NCBI GenBank assembly: GCA_022839785.1
Contig: JALHJW010000002.1
Span: 434,001 to 498,000, forward strand
From: Desulfovibrio sp.
GTDB lineage: Bacteria; Desulfobacterota; Desulfovibrionia; Desulfovibrionales; Desulfovibrionaceae
DNA: 64,000 bases
Direction: 5' to 3'
Below the pieces are notes generated by a model, which worked only from the letters and a program-made list of their open reading frames with translations, did not search any database and was not told the origin of the DNA. Positions 1-9,780 of this stretch are shown here, piece after piece. Every line of letters begins with the position of its first letter. Positions within the stretch are counted from its first letter, which is position 1. Position numbers and translations under genes: made by a program.

Positions 1-858
<858 letters not shown>

Positions 859-879
859 ACAGGTTCTCTCGTGTGACGT

Positions 880-908
880 CCGCACAATACGCAACGCGTG
901 TTGTGCGG
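880..908. promoter_or_regulatory. 8-bp inverted repeat upstream of htrA
   Basis: CCGCACAA (880-887) and TTGTGCGG (901-908) are perfect inverted copies separated by 13 bases, 22 bases upstream of the htrA start codon. The placement fits an operator or a leader hairpin for the protease gene. No known consensus is recognised. The rest of 859-1070 shows no other clear element. Confidence 0.35.
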
Positions 909-1070
909 AAGACCGCTGCTGTGCTGTCGGCATCCGTAAGACTCGCGTCCCAGGGGCGCTCGCCTAACGGCCGTCCGGTTCGCGTGCCGCGTCGCATCGC
1001 CGAGGAAGACGTCGGTCCTCTTCGACGGATCGCGACACTAGCGGGATTTGGCGTGCAAGGCAACGCGGCC

Positions 1071-2171
1071 TCAGGGCCGTTTGGGCGCAAGTCCTTTCCA
1101 GCAGGCGCGCCAGGCGGCCAGGGCCTGCGGCGAGGGCAGGACGAGGCGGCCCTTGCCCAGGGTTTCAGGCGGCAGGACGGCCAGGGGCGAGGCGGCAAGG
1201 TCCTGGGGAAGCAGGGCGAGCGCCGCCGGGTCGGCCGGGAGGACGGCCAGGCGGTCGGCCGCCGTTGCCTGGACCTTCGGCGCGAGCAGGGACGCGGCCA
1301 GGGTCTGGCCCTCCGCGCCCGCGTCTTTGGGGACCGCGAGGAACAGGGGCTGCAGCAGGAAGCCGTCCTCGGGCAGGGCGAAGGCGGCGCGGGGCAGGGC
1401 GGCGTCGCGGTTCGCCAGCACGGCGTCGTCCGCGTCGAAGATGCCCAACGCGGCCGAGCCGTCGGCCAGGGGAAGCCAGGAAGGGGCCGCTCCCGTTCGG
1501 GCGCCGCGCGTGATGCGGCCCAAAAAGGCGCAGGCCTGCCCCACCTTCGCGGCGTCGCCCTCGGCCGCGTCCCAGCCGAGCAGCAGCAGGGTCAGGGGCA
1601 GCACCCGTTCGGGATCGTCCGGCAGGGCCGAGCGCCCGGCAAAGGCGGGCATCCAGAGCTGCTTGAGGCTGACCGGAGCCGGAAGGGGCGTGTAGGCGTC
1701 ATGGCCCAGGCCCGTCGCGCTCCAGAGCCAGGGCCGGGCGAGGCGCGCCTCGGGGTCGGCGGGCAGGCGCAGCGCGGCCGGGGAGTCCGAGGCCTGGGCG
1801 AGCGGGGCGAGAAGCCCGGCGGCCAGGGCCTCGGACGCGGCGCGGGCGGGCAGCACGGCGACGGCGGGCCGGGTTTCGCGCAGGAACTGCAGGGCCTCGT
1901 CCGCATCGCGCCAGGCGGCAACGCGTCTCCCGGCGGGCAGGCCCAGGGCCGCGGCCGTCTCCGGAGCGGTCAGGCCGCGCGGCAGGAGCGCCGTGGTCTG
2001 GCCCAGTATGGGACGCGCCGGAAGCAGCAGACAGAGCAGCAGGCAGGCCGAAACCAGCCCAAGGAGAGGGCGCTGGCGGAGGGACGGCTCGCGGAGGCGG
2101 GAAGTCACGGGTGTGGGGCGCGCGGGGCGGTCGCGTCCAGGAAGAGGCTCGTTCTGTCTCTCGACAACCAT
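1071..2171 (-). CDS. Putative exported solute-binding-type protein (PotD/extracellular SBP-like)
   Basis: 366 residues from ATG 2171. A long basic N-terminus leads into a hydrophobic signal (LLGLVSACLLLCLLLPA). A GTG at 2108 would give a more normal signal-peptide length, so the start is uncertain. The mature part is Ala/Leu-rich and has the spacing of a two-lobe periplasmic binding protein: alternating beta-alpha units, and phrases such as VAVLPARAASEALAAG and WSATGLGHDAY that resemble the hinge region of spermidine/putrescine-type binding proteins. No transporter genes lie beside it, so the ligand is unknown. It could serve a sensor or an unlinked ABC transporter. The call rests on fold-level resemblance only. 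Confidence 0.5.
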   Translation of the reverse strand: MVVERQNEPLPGRDRPARPTPVTSRLREPSLRQRPLLGLVSACLLLCLLLPARPILGQTTALLPRGLTAPETAAALGLPAGRRVAAWRDADEALQFLRETRPAVAVLPARAASEALAAGLLAPLAQASDSPAALRLPADPEARLARPWLWSATGLGHDAYTPLPAPVSLKQLWMPAFAGRSALPDDPERVLPLTLLLLGWDAAEGDAAKVGQACAFLGRITRGARTGAAPSWLPLADGSAALGIFDADDAVLANRDAALPRAAFALPEDGFLLQPLFLAVPKDAGAEGQTLAASLLAPKVQATAADRLAVLPADPAALALLPQDLAASPLAVLPPETLGKGRLVLPSPQALAAWRACWKGLAPKRP

Positions 2172-2201
2172 ACGCGACACGTGAGCCGGGCGGGCGTCAC
2201 G

Positions 2202-2627
2202 CTAGAGGCCGCAGCTGTTGCCCGCGTATTCCTGCATCAGGTCCTGCAGGGTGATGGCGTCCAGTTCGCGCAGCATGGCCTCGGTGGCCTTGGCCCAGAC
2301 CCTGCGCGTGATGCAGTTGGGGAACTTGTCGCAGTCGTGGCGGCCGGCCACGCATTCGGTGAGGGAGACGCCGCCCTCCAGATCGCGCACCAGCGCGCCG
2401 ATGGTCACGCCGGAGGGGTCCTTGGCCAGGATGTGGCCGCCCTTGGGGCCGCGCTTGCTCTTGATGTACTTGCCCTTCTTGAGCAGACGGACGAGTTTCT
2501 CCAGGTATTTGACCGGCAGGTCGAGGCGCTCGGAGATGTCCATGATCGTGACCGGATTGCCGCCGCCGTGCATGGCGATGTCGAGCAGCATGCGGGTTCC
2601 GTAGCGGCTGCGGGTGGACAGCTTCAT
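2202..2627 (-). CDS. Rrf2-family transcriptional regulator with Fe-S cysteines
   Basis: 141 residues starting MKLSTRSRYG, the typical Rrf2 N-terminus. A winged helix (residues 1-65, with KYLEKLVRLLKKGKYI as recognition helix and the GPKGGH wing) is followed by three cysteines, C92, C99 and C105. In IscR-type members these bind an iron-sulfur cluster. This is the family of redox, iron and cysteine sensors (IscR, CymR, NsrR). It lies just downstream of the binding-protein gene's start and divergent from the small winged-helix gene at 2805, so both may share the intergenic control region. Its regulon cannot be told from the window. Confidence 0.9.
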   Translation of the reverse strand: MKLSTRSRYGTRMLLDIAMHGGGNPVTIMDISERLDLPVKYLEKLVRLLKKGKYIKSKRGPKGGHILAKDPSGVTIGALVRDLEGGVSLTECVAGRHDCDKFPNCITRRVWAKATEAMLRELDAITLQDLMQEYAGNSCGL

Positions 2628-2804
2628 TTCGGGCTCCTCTGGTGGCGCTGCGACGCCCCGTTCGGACCTGTTCTAGACGAAGCCTCCACATTTGTGAACC
2701 CGTGTTCAGCCACTATTCGCGCCGGAAACCGCGGTCTTGACAGACGGGCGAAGGCAAGGGAAATCCTGGGCAGCCCCGGGCTTTCGCCCGGCAAGGAGGA
2801 CGGC

Positions 2805-2975
2805 ATGGAAGACAAGGTGCTGAAGGCCATGAAGGAGGCGGGCGCTCCGGTGCGGCCCGGCGACCTGGCCAAGAAGCTGGGCGTGGATTCGAAAGAGGTG
2901 TCGAAAGCCATCGACAGCCTGAAGAAGCAGGGCAAGATCGTCTCGCCCAAGCGCTGCTTCTACGCTCCGGCCTAG
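2805..2975 (+). CDS. Small winged-helix DNA-binding-like protein (56 aa)
   Basis: Short ORF MEDKVLKAMKEAGAPVRPGD... with an AAGGAGG ribosome site at 2793-2799. It forms one compact helix-turn-helix: helix 1, LAKKLGVDSKEVSKAIDSLK as helices 2-3, then a wing KGKIVSPKRCFYAPA. It is Lys-rich. It resembles the stand-alone MarR/ArsR-like minimal winged helices found in Desulfovibrio genomes. A leader hairpin (CCGGGC/GCCCGG, 2776-2791) lies just before the ribosome site. TTGACA at 2737-2742 could be its -35 box, although the matching -10 is weak. The function is unknown: a DNA-binding accessory or transcription regulator. Confidence 0.75.
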   Translation: MEDKVLKAMKEAGAPVRPGDLAKKLGVDSKEVSKAIDSLKKQGKIVSPKRCFYAPA

Positions 2976-2994
2976 ACGAGGCTTTGCGGCCGGC

Positions 2995-3019
2995 GGGGAG
3001 GACGCAAGGCGTCCTCCCC
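2995..3019. terminator. Hairpin between convergent genes, likely bidirectional terminator
   Basis: GGGGAGGACGC (2995-3005) and GCGTCCTCCCC (3009-3019) form a perfect 11-bp stem with a 3-base loop, placed exactly between the stops of the small winged-helix gene and the aminotransferase gene. There is no long T run, so termination strength is uncertain. Confidence 0.65.
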
Positions 3020-3025
3020 GACCGG

Positions 3026-4201
3026 TCAGAGCTTTTGCAGCACCGCGCCGATGCGCTCCATGGCCCGGGCCAGCGTCTCGTCGGCCAGGGCGTAGGAGAT
3101 GCGGATGCAGCGGTCGTCGCCGAAGGCCGAGCCGGGCACCAGGGCCACCTCGGCCTCTTCCAGGATTCTGGCGCACAGGCTGGCGGAGTCGGGCACGGCC
3201 GCGGTGTAGCGGGCGCTGACGTCGGGGAAGACGTAGAACGCTCCGTCAGGCTTCGGGCAGACCGCGCCGGGCCAGTCGGCGATGGCGGACAGCGCCAGGT
3301 CGCGGCGGCGGGCGAAGGCGGTCTTCATCTCCTCCACGATGTCCCAGGGGCCGGTGAGCGCGGCCAGGGCCGCCTTCTGGGTGATGGAGCAGACGTTGGA
3401 GGTGGACTGGCCCTGGATCTTGTTCATGGCCTTGACCAGATCCGGATGGGCCAGGCACCAGCCCACGCGCCAGCCCGTCATGCAGAAGGTCTTGGAGAGC
3501 GCGCCGATGATCGCGAAGTTTTCCGGGTGCGCGCGCCACCAGCCGGACAGGGTGGCGGGCTGGGCCGGGGCGAAGACGAGGCGGTCGTAGACCTCGTCCG
3601 AGATGACGAAGACGCCTTTTTGCACGGCCCAGGCCGCGATGGCGTCGAGCTGGGCCTGCGTGTAGCAGCATCCCGTGGGGTTGGAGGGGGAGTTGAGGAT
3701 CAGGGCGCGGGTGCGCGGGGTCCAGGCCGCCTCCAGATCGTCCACGGAGACCAGGAAGTTCTTGTCCGCCCCGGCGGGCACGGTGACGCACGAGGCGTCG
3801 GCCAGGGCCGCCATGTCCGGGTAGCTGACCCAGTAGGGCGCGGGCAGGAGGACCTCGTCGCCGGGCCCCAGCAGGGCCAGGAAGAGGTTGTACAGGGCCT
3901 GCTTGCCGCCGTTGCAGAGGATGACCGCCTCCTTGGGCGCATCCACGCCGTAGAAGCGCTTGTAGTAGAGGGCGGTCTGCTCGCGCAGCTCCGGGATGCC
4001 GGGCACCGGAGTGTAACGGGTGAAGCCCTGGTCGATGGCCAGTTTGGCCGCCTCGCGGATGTGCTCCGGAGTGGGGAAGTCGGGCTCGCCCACGGCCAGG
4101 CTCACCACCTGACGGCCCGCGGCGCGCAGCTCCTGGGTCTTGGCGTTGATGGCCAGGGTGGCCGAGGGCTGGATGCGCGAAAGGCGCTCGGCAAGGCGCA
4201 T
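3026..4201 (-). CDS. aspC: Class I PLP-dependent aminotransferase (aspartate-type)
   Basis: 391 residues. The ATG at 4201 has AAGGAG a few bases upstream, and the family N-terminus (LAERLSRIQPSATLAINAK) starts right after it, so longer in-frame starts are rejected. Fold-type I aminotransferase signatures are present: GEPDFPTP near residue 38, SPSNPTG with Asn174, SDEVYD with Asp202, and the PLP lysine Lys237 in SKTFCMTGWRVGW. It transfers an amino group between aspartate (or an aromatic or related amino acid) and 2-oxoglutarate in the cytoplasm. Substrate range inside the AspC group cannot be settled from the motifs. Confidence 0.9.
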   Translation of the reverse strand: MRLAERLSRIQPSATLAINAKTQELRAAGRQVVSLAVGEPDFPTPEHIREAAKLAIDQGFTRYTPVPGIPELREQTALYYKRFYGVDAPKEAVILCNGGKQALYNLFLALLGPGDEVLLPAPYWVSYPDMAALADASCVTVPAGADKNFLVSVDDLEAAWTPRTRALILNSPSNPTGCCYTQAQLDAIAAWAVQKGVFVISDEVYDRLVFAPAQPATLSGWWRAHPENFAIIGALSKTFCMTGWRVGWCLAHPDLVKAMNKIQGQSTSNVCSITQKAALAALTGPWDIVEEMKTAFARRRDLALSAIADWPGAVCPKPDGAFYVFPDVSARYTAAVPDSASLCARILEEAEVALVPGSAFGDDRCIRISYALADETLARAMERIGAVLQKL

Positions 4202-4367
4202 GGACGGCTCCTTGGGATGGGCGCGCCGGACGCGGCGCAGGCGCGCGGTTCGGGTGCGGAAACGCTGCGCCGGAAGTATGACAAAACCGCCCGGCCGTAA
4301 AGAGCCCACGCGCGCAGAGAACGAGCCGTCATTGCCTCGCCGCGCCTTTGCCCGTATGCTGCGGGCC

Positions 4368-6011
4368 ATGCCGCCCGCCGCCCTCTCCCCTCTTCACGCC
4401 GCCCTGCGGGCTGCCGCGCCCGTCTGGGCCTACGGGCTGGAGGATGCCCCCACCCTGGCGGCCTTCCTGCATTATTTCGGCGCCCGCCGGGCCGATCCGG
4501 ACTTTGCCGCGGCCCGCGCCTCCCTGGCCCTCTGGGGCTGGCAAACCCGGCCCATGCATCCGGAATACGGCCCGCCCTTCGCCTCGGCCGTGCGCGAAAG
4601 CGCCGGGAAGGACGCGCCCGCGTCCCGGCTGGCCGCGGCCTGCGCCGCGCTTCCGGCCGCACCCGTGCCGGGCGGACTCGGCCCGGCCCTGCTGGCGGGC
4701 GACGCCGCGCTGCTCGTGCGCAGCCTGTTGCCGCTCATGCGCGAGCCGGGGACCGGGGCCGCGGCTTTGGCCCTGGCCTGGGACACCTTGCTCAGGCTCG
4801 GCTCCCCGGATCTGGCGCGGGCCTGCGCCGCGGGTTGCGTCCTGCCGCCCGAGGCCGAGCCCCTGCGCGGCCGGCTCCTGGCCGAGGTCGCCTTCCACTA
4901 CGAGGCCCCGGCAACGGCCCTGGCCGCGCTGGACGCCCTGGACCCCGCCTGGGGGCTGTGGGCCGCGCAGCGCCGGGCCGAGTGTCTGGCCGCCTCGGGC
5001 GAAACGGAGGAGGCGGCCAGGCTCTATGCCGACCTCTGGGGGGCCATGCCCTGGCACGTCAATCTGGCGCTGCGGCTGCACGGCCTGCGCAGTCCGGAAC
5101 CGCCGGACGCCGGGCTCACGGAGCGCGTGGAGGCGGCGGTCTGCGTCTACTCCTGGAACAAGCGGGAGCTTCTGGCCGCGACCCTGGACTCCCTGGCCGC
5201 CTCGCGGCTCGGCCGGGCCGCTGTGGCGGTGCTGGACAACGGCTCGGACGACGGGACCTGGGAGATGCTCGCGGCCCGGGCCGGGCGCTTCGCCCGCTTC
5301 CTGCCCGTGCGGCTGCCGGTCAACGTGGGCGCGCCCGCGGCGCGCAACTGGCTGCTCACCCTGCCCGAGGTCAGGGCGGCCTCCTGGGCGGTCTTCCTCG
5401 ACGACGACGTGGAGCTTCCGCCCGACTGGCTGGACCGGCTGCTGGCCGCGGGCGAGGCGGCCAAGGCCCGGGGCGAGCGGCCCGGCGCGGTGGGCTGCCG
5501 CATCACCGAGGCGCGGCGTCCCTTCGGCCTGCAGTCCGCGGACTACCATCTTTTTCCGCCGCAGCCCTCGGACGAGCCCGAGGCGTTGCGCATCGGGGTC
5601 TTCGACAATTGCGGCGGGCAGCTCGACGCCGGACTCTTCACCTACGCCCGCTCCTGCCTCTCGGTTTCGGGCTGCTGCCACGCCGTGAGCCGCGAGGCCC
5701 TGGACGCGGCCGGCGCCTTCGACGTGCGGTTCACGCCCACGCAGTTCGACGACCTGGACCGGGACATGCGTTCCTGCCTGGCGGGCTTCCCCAGCCTCTA
5801 CGAGGGCAGGCTGACCGTGCGCCACGTGCAGCATTCGAGCCTGGCCAAGGCCCAGACCCCGGCCCAGGTGGGGCATATCCAAGGAAACCGGGTGAAGCTG
5901 GAGGGCAAGTACCTGGACGAGGACCTGACCCGCCTGGCCCGGGCCGACGCGGAGCGCTGCTGGGCGCACCTGGAGCGGGTGTTGCCGGAGCTTGCGGACG
6001 GAGCGGCATGA
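4368..6011 (+). CDS. Glycosyltransferase, family 2 (GT-A) with long N-terminal region
   Basis: About 547 residues from ATG 4368; an ATG at 4356 is also possible. The first ~250 residues are Ala/Leu-rich and helical, TPR-like. The GT-A domain starts near residue 255 (VEAAVCVYSWNKRELLAATL) and carries the metal-binding motif FLDDDVELP and a downstream RDM/DDLD segment. GT2 enzymes move a sugar from a nucleotide donor, usually to cell-surface glycans or glycoproteins. No polysaccharide cluster is adjacent. The next gene overlaps its stop codon, so it heads a three-gene unit with a gamma-glutamylcyclotransferase-like protein and endonuclease IV, which says little about its acceptor. Confidence 0.82.
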   Translation: MPPAALSPLHAALRAAAPVWAYGLEDAPTLAAFLHYFGARRADPDFAAARASLALWGWQTRPMHPEYGPPFASAVRESAGKDAPASRLAAACAALPAAPVPGGLGPALLAGDAALLVRSLLPLMREPGTGAAALALAWDTLLRLGSPDLARACAAGCVLPPEAEPLRGRLLAEVAFHYEAPATALAALDALDPAWGLWAAQRRAECLAASGETEEAARLYADLWGAMPWHVNLALRLHGLRSPEPPDAGLTERVEAAVCVYSWNKRELLAATLDSLAASRLGRAAVAVLDNGSDDGTWEMLAARAGRFARFLPVRLPVNVGAPAARNWLLTLPEVRAASWAVFLDDDVELPPDWLDRLLAAGEAAKARGERPGAVGCRITEARRPFGLQSADYHLFPPQPSDEPEALRIGVFDNCGGQLDAGLFTYARSCLSVSGCCHAVSREALDAAGAFDVRFTPTQFDDLDRDMRSCLAGFPSLYEGRLTVRHVQHSSLAKAQTPAQVGHIQGNRVKLEGKYLDEDLTRLARADAERCWAHLERVLPELADGAA

Positions 6012-6367
6012 GCCACGCGGTCTTTGTCTACGGCACGCTGCGCCGGGGCTTCTCCAACCATCACTGCATGCGGGGAGCCCGCCTGCTGGGCGGGGCAAGG
6101 ACGCGGGAGCGCTACGCCATGTACGTGGAGGACTGCCCCTACCTCGTGCAGGAGGAGGCGCGCTACCACGTCATGGGCGAGGTCTACGAGGTTTCGGACG
6201 CCGTGCTCCTGACCCTGGACGCGCTGGAGGAGCACCCGCGGGTCTACGAGCGCCGCCGCATCCAGGCCGTCCTGGACTCGGGCCGCGCGGTGGAGGCCTG
6301 GTGCTACTTCGCCCGCGCCCCGCGCGGCCGCCTGCTGCCGCACGGCGACTTCGCCGGGGAGGGCTGA
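6008..6367 (+). CDS. Gamma-glutamylcyclotransferase-like (AIG2/GGACT) protein
   Basis: 119 residues, starting with the diagnostic FVYGTLRRG strand-loop (residues 5-13) that binds the gamma-glutamyl group. The catalytic acidic residue is in the LDALEEHP segment. The family forms 5-oxoproline from gamma-glutamyl amines, peptides or isopeptides. Its ATG overlaps the stop of the glycosyltransferase gene (ATGA) and its TGA overlaps the next ATG, so translation of the three genes is coupled. The exact substrate is unknown. Confidence 0.86.
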   Translation: MSHAVFVYGTLRRGFSNHHCMRGARLLGGARTRERYAMYVEDCPYLVQEEARYHVMGEVYEVSDAVLLTLDALEEHPRVYERRRIQAVLDSGRAVEAWCYFARAPRGRLLPHGDFAGEG

Positions 6368-7233
6368 TGCCGTTCCTCGGGGCGCACATGCCCACGGCCG
6401 GAGGGCTGCACCGGGCCTTCGCGCACATCCGCACGGTGAAGGGCGAGGCCCTGCAGCTCTTCACCCGCAACCAGCGGCAGTGGAGCGCGCCCGCGATCTC
6501 GGAGGAGGAAGCCGCGGCATTCGCCGCAGCCTGGGCACAGTGGCCCTTCCCGCACGTCTTCTCCCACGCCTCGTATCTCATCAATCCGGCCTCGCCGGAC
6601 GAGGAGCTGTGGCGCACGTCCGTGGCCGCCCTGGCCGCGGAGCTGACGCGCTGCGCGAGGCTCTCCATCCCCTTCGCCGTGCTGCACCCCGGCGCGCACA
6701 AGGATTCGGGCCGCGCCGCCGGAATAGCCCGCGCGGCCGCCTGCCTGGACGCGGCCTTCGCCGAGGCGGGCGATGCCGCAGGAGGCGTGGGCGTGCTCCT
6801 GGAAAACACGGCCGGTTCGGGCACGACGCTTGGCGCGGACCCGGCCGAACTCGGGGACATCCTGGCGGCCAGCCGCCACCCCGAGCGTCTGGGCGTGTGC
6901 TGGGACACCTGCCACGGCTTCGCCGCGGGCTTCGATCCGCGCACCCCCGAGACATGGAACCAGACCATCGCCGCTCTCGACGCCGCCGTGAGCCTCCCGC
7001 ACCTGCGACTCCTGCACCTCAACGACTCCATGCACCCCCTGGGGAGTCGCAAGGACCGCCACGAGCACATCGGCCAGGGCTGCATCGGCCTCACGGGCTT
7101 CCGCACCGTGCTCACGGACCCCCGCCTCGCGAACCTTCCCATGTGTCTTGAAACGCCCAAGGATCCGGACCTCAGGCAGGACATCGCCAATCTGCGGACC
7201 CTGCGCCGCCTTCTCAAGCCTGACGAGGCGTGA
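6367..7233 (+). CDS. nfo: Deoxyribonuclease IV (AP endonuclease, Nfo family)
   Basis: 288 residues with the TIM-barrel zinc-cluster motifs of endonuclease IV: GAHMPTAGGL at the start, VFSHASYLIN, VLHPGAHKD, LLENTAGSGT, GVCWDTCHGFAAG, LLHLNDSMHPLGSRKDRHEH and CLETPKD. These supply the His/Glu/Asp ligands of the three metal ions. It cuts DNA 5' of abasic sites in base excision repair. Length and motif order match the family well. Translationally coupled to the preceding gene. Confidence 0.95.
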   Translation: MPFLGAHMPTAGGLHRAFAHIRTVKGEALQLFTRNQRQWSAPAISEEEAAAFAAAWAQWPFPHVFSHASYLINPASPDEELWRTSVAALAAELTRCARLSIPFAVLHPGAHKDSGRAAGIARAAACLDAAFAEAGDAAGGVGVLLENTAGSGTTLGADPAELGDILAASRHPERLGVCWDTCHGFAAGFDPRTPETWNQTIAALDAAVSLPHLRLLHLNDSMHPLGSRKDRHEHIGQGCIGLTGFRTVLTDPRLANLPMCLETPKDPDLRQDIANLRTLRRLLKPDEA

Positions 7234-7359
7234 GCCTGGTTTCCGGCTGTTTTTCGTGATTTCCTCCTCTTCCCCTCCACATACCCCGCCCGGGTTGCGC
7301 CCTTCGGCTCGAAGCGCTACAAACTGTCCGTTTTCTTTCGAAACCAAGGAGCGCATGCG

Positions 7360-9111
7360 GTGGGCAAAAAGATACTGATCATCGGCGCGGTGGCCCTGGG
7401 GCCCAAGGCGGCCTGCAGGGCGCGTCGCCTGGATCCGGAGGCGGAGATTCTCCTCATCGACAGGGACGACGTCATCTCCTACGGGGGCTGTGGCATCCCC
7501 TACTACGTCAGCGGCGACGTCTCGGACCGCAAGTCCCTGCTGACCACCGTCTACCACGTGGTGCGGGACCCCGGGTTTTTCAAGGCCTACAAACGCGTGG
7601 ACGTGCGCACCCGCACCGAGGCCCTGGCCATCGACCGCAAGGCCAAGACCGTGCGCCTGAAGAATCTCGATACCGGGGCCGAGGAGAGCGCGGCCTACGA
7701 CGTGCTCGTCCTGGCCACGGGCTCCAATCCCTTCGTGCCGCCCGTGCCGGGCGCGAACCTGAAGGGCTGCCTGCCCATCGCCAACATGCACCACGCCGAC
7801 GCGGTGAAGAACGCCGTGCAGGCCGGAAAGGTGGGGACGGCCGTGGTCGTGGGCGCGGGCGCCATCGGCATCGAGATGTGCGAGGCCCTGGCCGACCTCT
7901 GGGGTATCGAGACCACGCTCGTGGAGATGGTCCCCCAGGTCCTTCCCCAGGCCCTGGGCTCGGATTTCGCGCGCATCGTGCAGCACGAAATCGAGCGCGC
8001 CGGGGTGCGCGTGCTGCTCGGCGACACCGTGACCGAGGTCCTGGACGACGGAAACGGCAACGTGCGCGGCGTGGTCACCAAGAACGCGGGCGAGATTCCC
8101 TGCGAAATGGTCATCTTCGCCGTCGGGTCGCGGCCGAACACCACGCTCGCCCGCGAGGCCGGGCTGGCCCTGGGGCAGTTCGGCGGCGTGTTGGTGGACG
8201 CCCGCATGCGCACCTCGGACCCCAACATCTACGCGGGCGGCGACTGCGTGGAGATCAGGCACCTGGTGAGCGGCCAGAACGTGCACATGCCGCTCGGCTC
8301 CATGGCCAACCGCCAGGGCCGGGTCATCGGCAGCAACATCACCGGCGGCGGCGCGCGTTTCGACGGCGCGGTGGGGAGCTTCGTGATCAGGGCCTTCGGC
8401 CTGGCCGCGGCCCGCGCGGGCCTCACCGAGAAGCAGGCCTCGGCCGCCGGGTTCGATCCGGTCTACGCCATCATTCCCACCACGGACCGGGCCCACTTCT
8501 TCCCCGGCGCGAAGATGCTCTACCTCAAGCTCATCGCGGACCGGACGAGCCGCCGCGTCCTGGGCATCGAGGCCGTGTGCGAGAACGGCGACGCGGCCAA
8601 GGCCCGCGTGGACGCCGTGGCCGCGATCCTGCCCTTCCGCCCCACCGCGGACCAGATCTCCAACCTGGAGGTGGCCTACGCGCCGCCCTATGCCCAGGCC
8701 ATGGACGTGCTGAACGCCACGGCCAACGCCCTGGAGAACATCCTGGACGGCCGCTGCAAGGCCATGGGCGTGGAGGAGTTCCTGGAGGGCTTCCACGCCG
8801 GGAAATACCGCGTCGTGGACACGCGCGTCGCGCGCGGGGCCAAGGCCTGCACCGAGAAGTACCCGGGCGTCTGGCAGTCCTTCCCGCAGGAGGACATCCC
8901 GGGGCGGCTGGACGAACTGCCAAAGGGCGGGGACGTGGTCATGTTCTGCAACTCCGGCGTGCGCTCCTACGACTCGCAGTGCTTCCTCATGAGCGAGGGG
9001 ATCGATCTGCCGCACGTGCAGGGCGGGTGGCTCATGCTGAAAAGCTTCGAGCCGGGCTTCCAGGCCCTGGACGTTCCGGAGGGCGGAGAGGAAGGGGACG
9101 AGGGGCACTGA
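7360..9111 (+). CDS. CoA-disulfide reductase-type flavoprotein fused to rhodanese domain
   Basis: 583 residues from a GTG with AAGGA nine bases upstream. Residues 1-450 are a FAD/NAD(P)H pyridine nucleotide-disulfide reductase with a single redox cysteine, Cys44, in YGGCGIPYYVSGD, as in CoA-disulfide reductases, NADH oxidases and polysulfide reductases. The second dinucleotide fold is at AVVVGAGAIGIE and the second FAD contact at IYAGGDC. Residues ~470-575 are a rhodanese domain with catalytic Cys530 in FCNSGVRS. Reductase-rhodanese fusions of this kind reduce CoA-persulfide, polysulfide or CoA disulfide with NAD(P)H. Here it most likely handles sulfane sulfur in the cytoplasm. It stands alone after a 126-base gap. 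Confidence 0.9.
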   Translation: MGKKILIIGAVALGPKAACRARRLDPEAEILLIDRDDVISYGGCGIPYYVSGDVSDRKSLLTTVYHVVRDPGFFKAYKRVDVRTRTEALAIDRKAKTVRLKNLDTGAEESAAYDVLVLATGSNPFVPPVPGANLKGCLPIANMHHADAVKNAVQAGKVGTAVVVGAGAIGIEMCEALADLWGIETTLVEMVPQVLPQALGSDFARIVQHEIERAGVRVLLGDTVTEVLDDGNGNVRGVVTKNAGEIPCEMVIFAVGSRPNTTLAREAGLALGQFGGVLVDARMRTSDPNIYAGGDCVEIRHLVSGQNVHMPLGSMANRQGRVIGSNITGGGARFDGAVGSFVIRAFGLAAARAGLTEKQASAAGFDPVYAIIPTTDRAHFFPGAKMLYLKLIADRTSRRVLGIEAVCENGDAAKARVDAVAAILPFRPTADQISNLEVAYAPPYAQAMDVLNATANALENILDGRCKAMGVEEFLEGFHAGKYRVVDTRVARGAKACTEKYPGVWQSFPQEDIPGRLDELPKGGDVVMFCNSGVRSYDSQCFLMSEGIDLPHVQGGWLMLKSFEPGFQALDVPEGGEEGDEGH

Positions 9112-9238
9112 TCCCGCCTCGGGCCGATTCCGGCAGTTGAAGCCGGGCGCGGGGAACCGCTCTTGACACCGGGCGCGGGGCATGGAATTGCCCTTGTTTC
9201 TGCACGCAGTCCGCACCCGGTTCAGGAGGTTCGTGCCC

Positions 9239-9742
9239 GTGTCGTCCCGCGACCGCTACACCCGCATGTTCCCGGTCTCCTGGGAGCAGCTCCACCGCGA
9301 TTCCAAGGCCCTGGCCTGGAGGCTCTCCGACGGCCCCGAGATCACGGGCATCGTGGCCATCACGCGCGGCGGCATGTTCCCGGCCGCGGTCATCGCGCGC
9401 GAGCTGGACATCCGGGTCATCGACACCATTTCCGTGGTCAGCTATGATTGGAAAGAGCAGGCGGCCGAGCCCCGCGTGGTGAAGCCGCTGGCCCTCGGCA
9501 CGGACGGCGAGGGCCTCGTGGTGGTGGACGACCTGGTGGACAGCGGCAACACCCTGCGCTACGTGCGCACGCTGCTGCCCAAGGCCCGCTTCGCCACGGT
9601 CTACGCCAAGCCCGCGGGTCGCCCGGCCGTGGACGTGTACATCACCGAGGTCAGCCAGGACACCTGGATACTTCAGCCCTGGGACTCGGAGAACCAGTTC
9701 GTGCAGCCCATCGTCAAGCTCCGTACGGGTGACGGGGCCTAG
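9239..9742 (+). CDS. gpt: Xanthine/guanine-type phosphoribosyltransferase
   Basis: 167 residues from GTG 9239. AGGAGGT at 9224-9230 is at the right distance for this codon but too close to the in-frame GTG at 9233, and it lies inside the longer ORF from ATG 9182, so 9239 is chosen. The result ([18 protein letters not shown]) lines up with the start of E. coli Gpt. Motifs: [11 protein letters not shown], the PRPP loop [12 protein letters not shown] (94-105), and the C-terminal AKPAGRP...[10 protein letters not shown] that sets the purine pocket. It converts xanthine or guanine plus PRPP to the nucleotide. It sits 38 bases before a BMP-type transporter, which points to purine uptake and salvage. 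Confidence 0.9.
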   Translation: MSSRDRYTRMFPVSWEQLHRDSKALAWRLSDGPEITGIVAITRGGMFPAAVIARELDIRVIDTISVVSYDWKEQAAEPRVVKPLALGTDGEGLVVVDDLVDSGNTLRYVRTLLPKARFATVYAKPAGRPAVDVYITEVSQDTWILQPWDSENQFVQPIVKLRTGDGA

Positions 9743-9780
9743 CTCCGTCTGGACTCATAACCATTCCAAGGAGTTCGGTC

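Noticed and set aside
9163..9190. TTGACA at 9163 as promoter of gpt
   Set aside because: The -35 is perfect but no acceptable -10 hexamer lies at 16-18 bases, so it is not listed as a feature.
6304..9216. 970-codon minus-strand frame
   Set aside because: Shadow of endonuclease IV and the flavoprotein on the other strand; His/Val/Gly-rich, without domain motifs.
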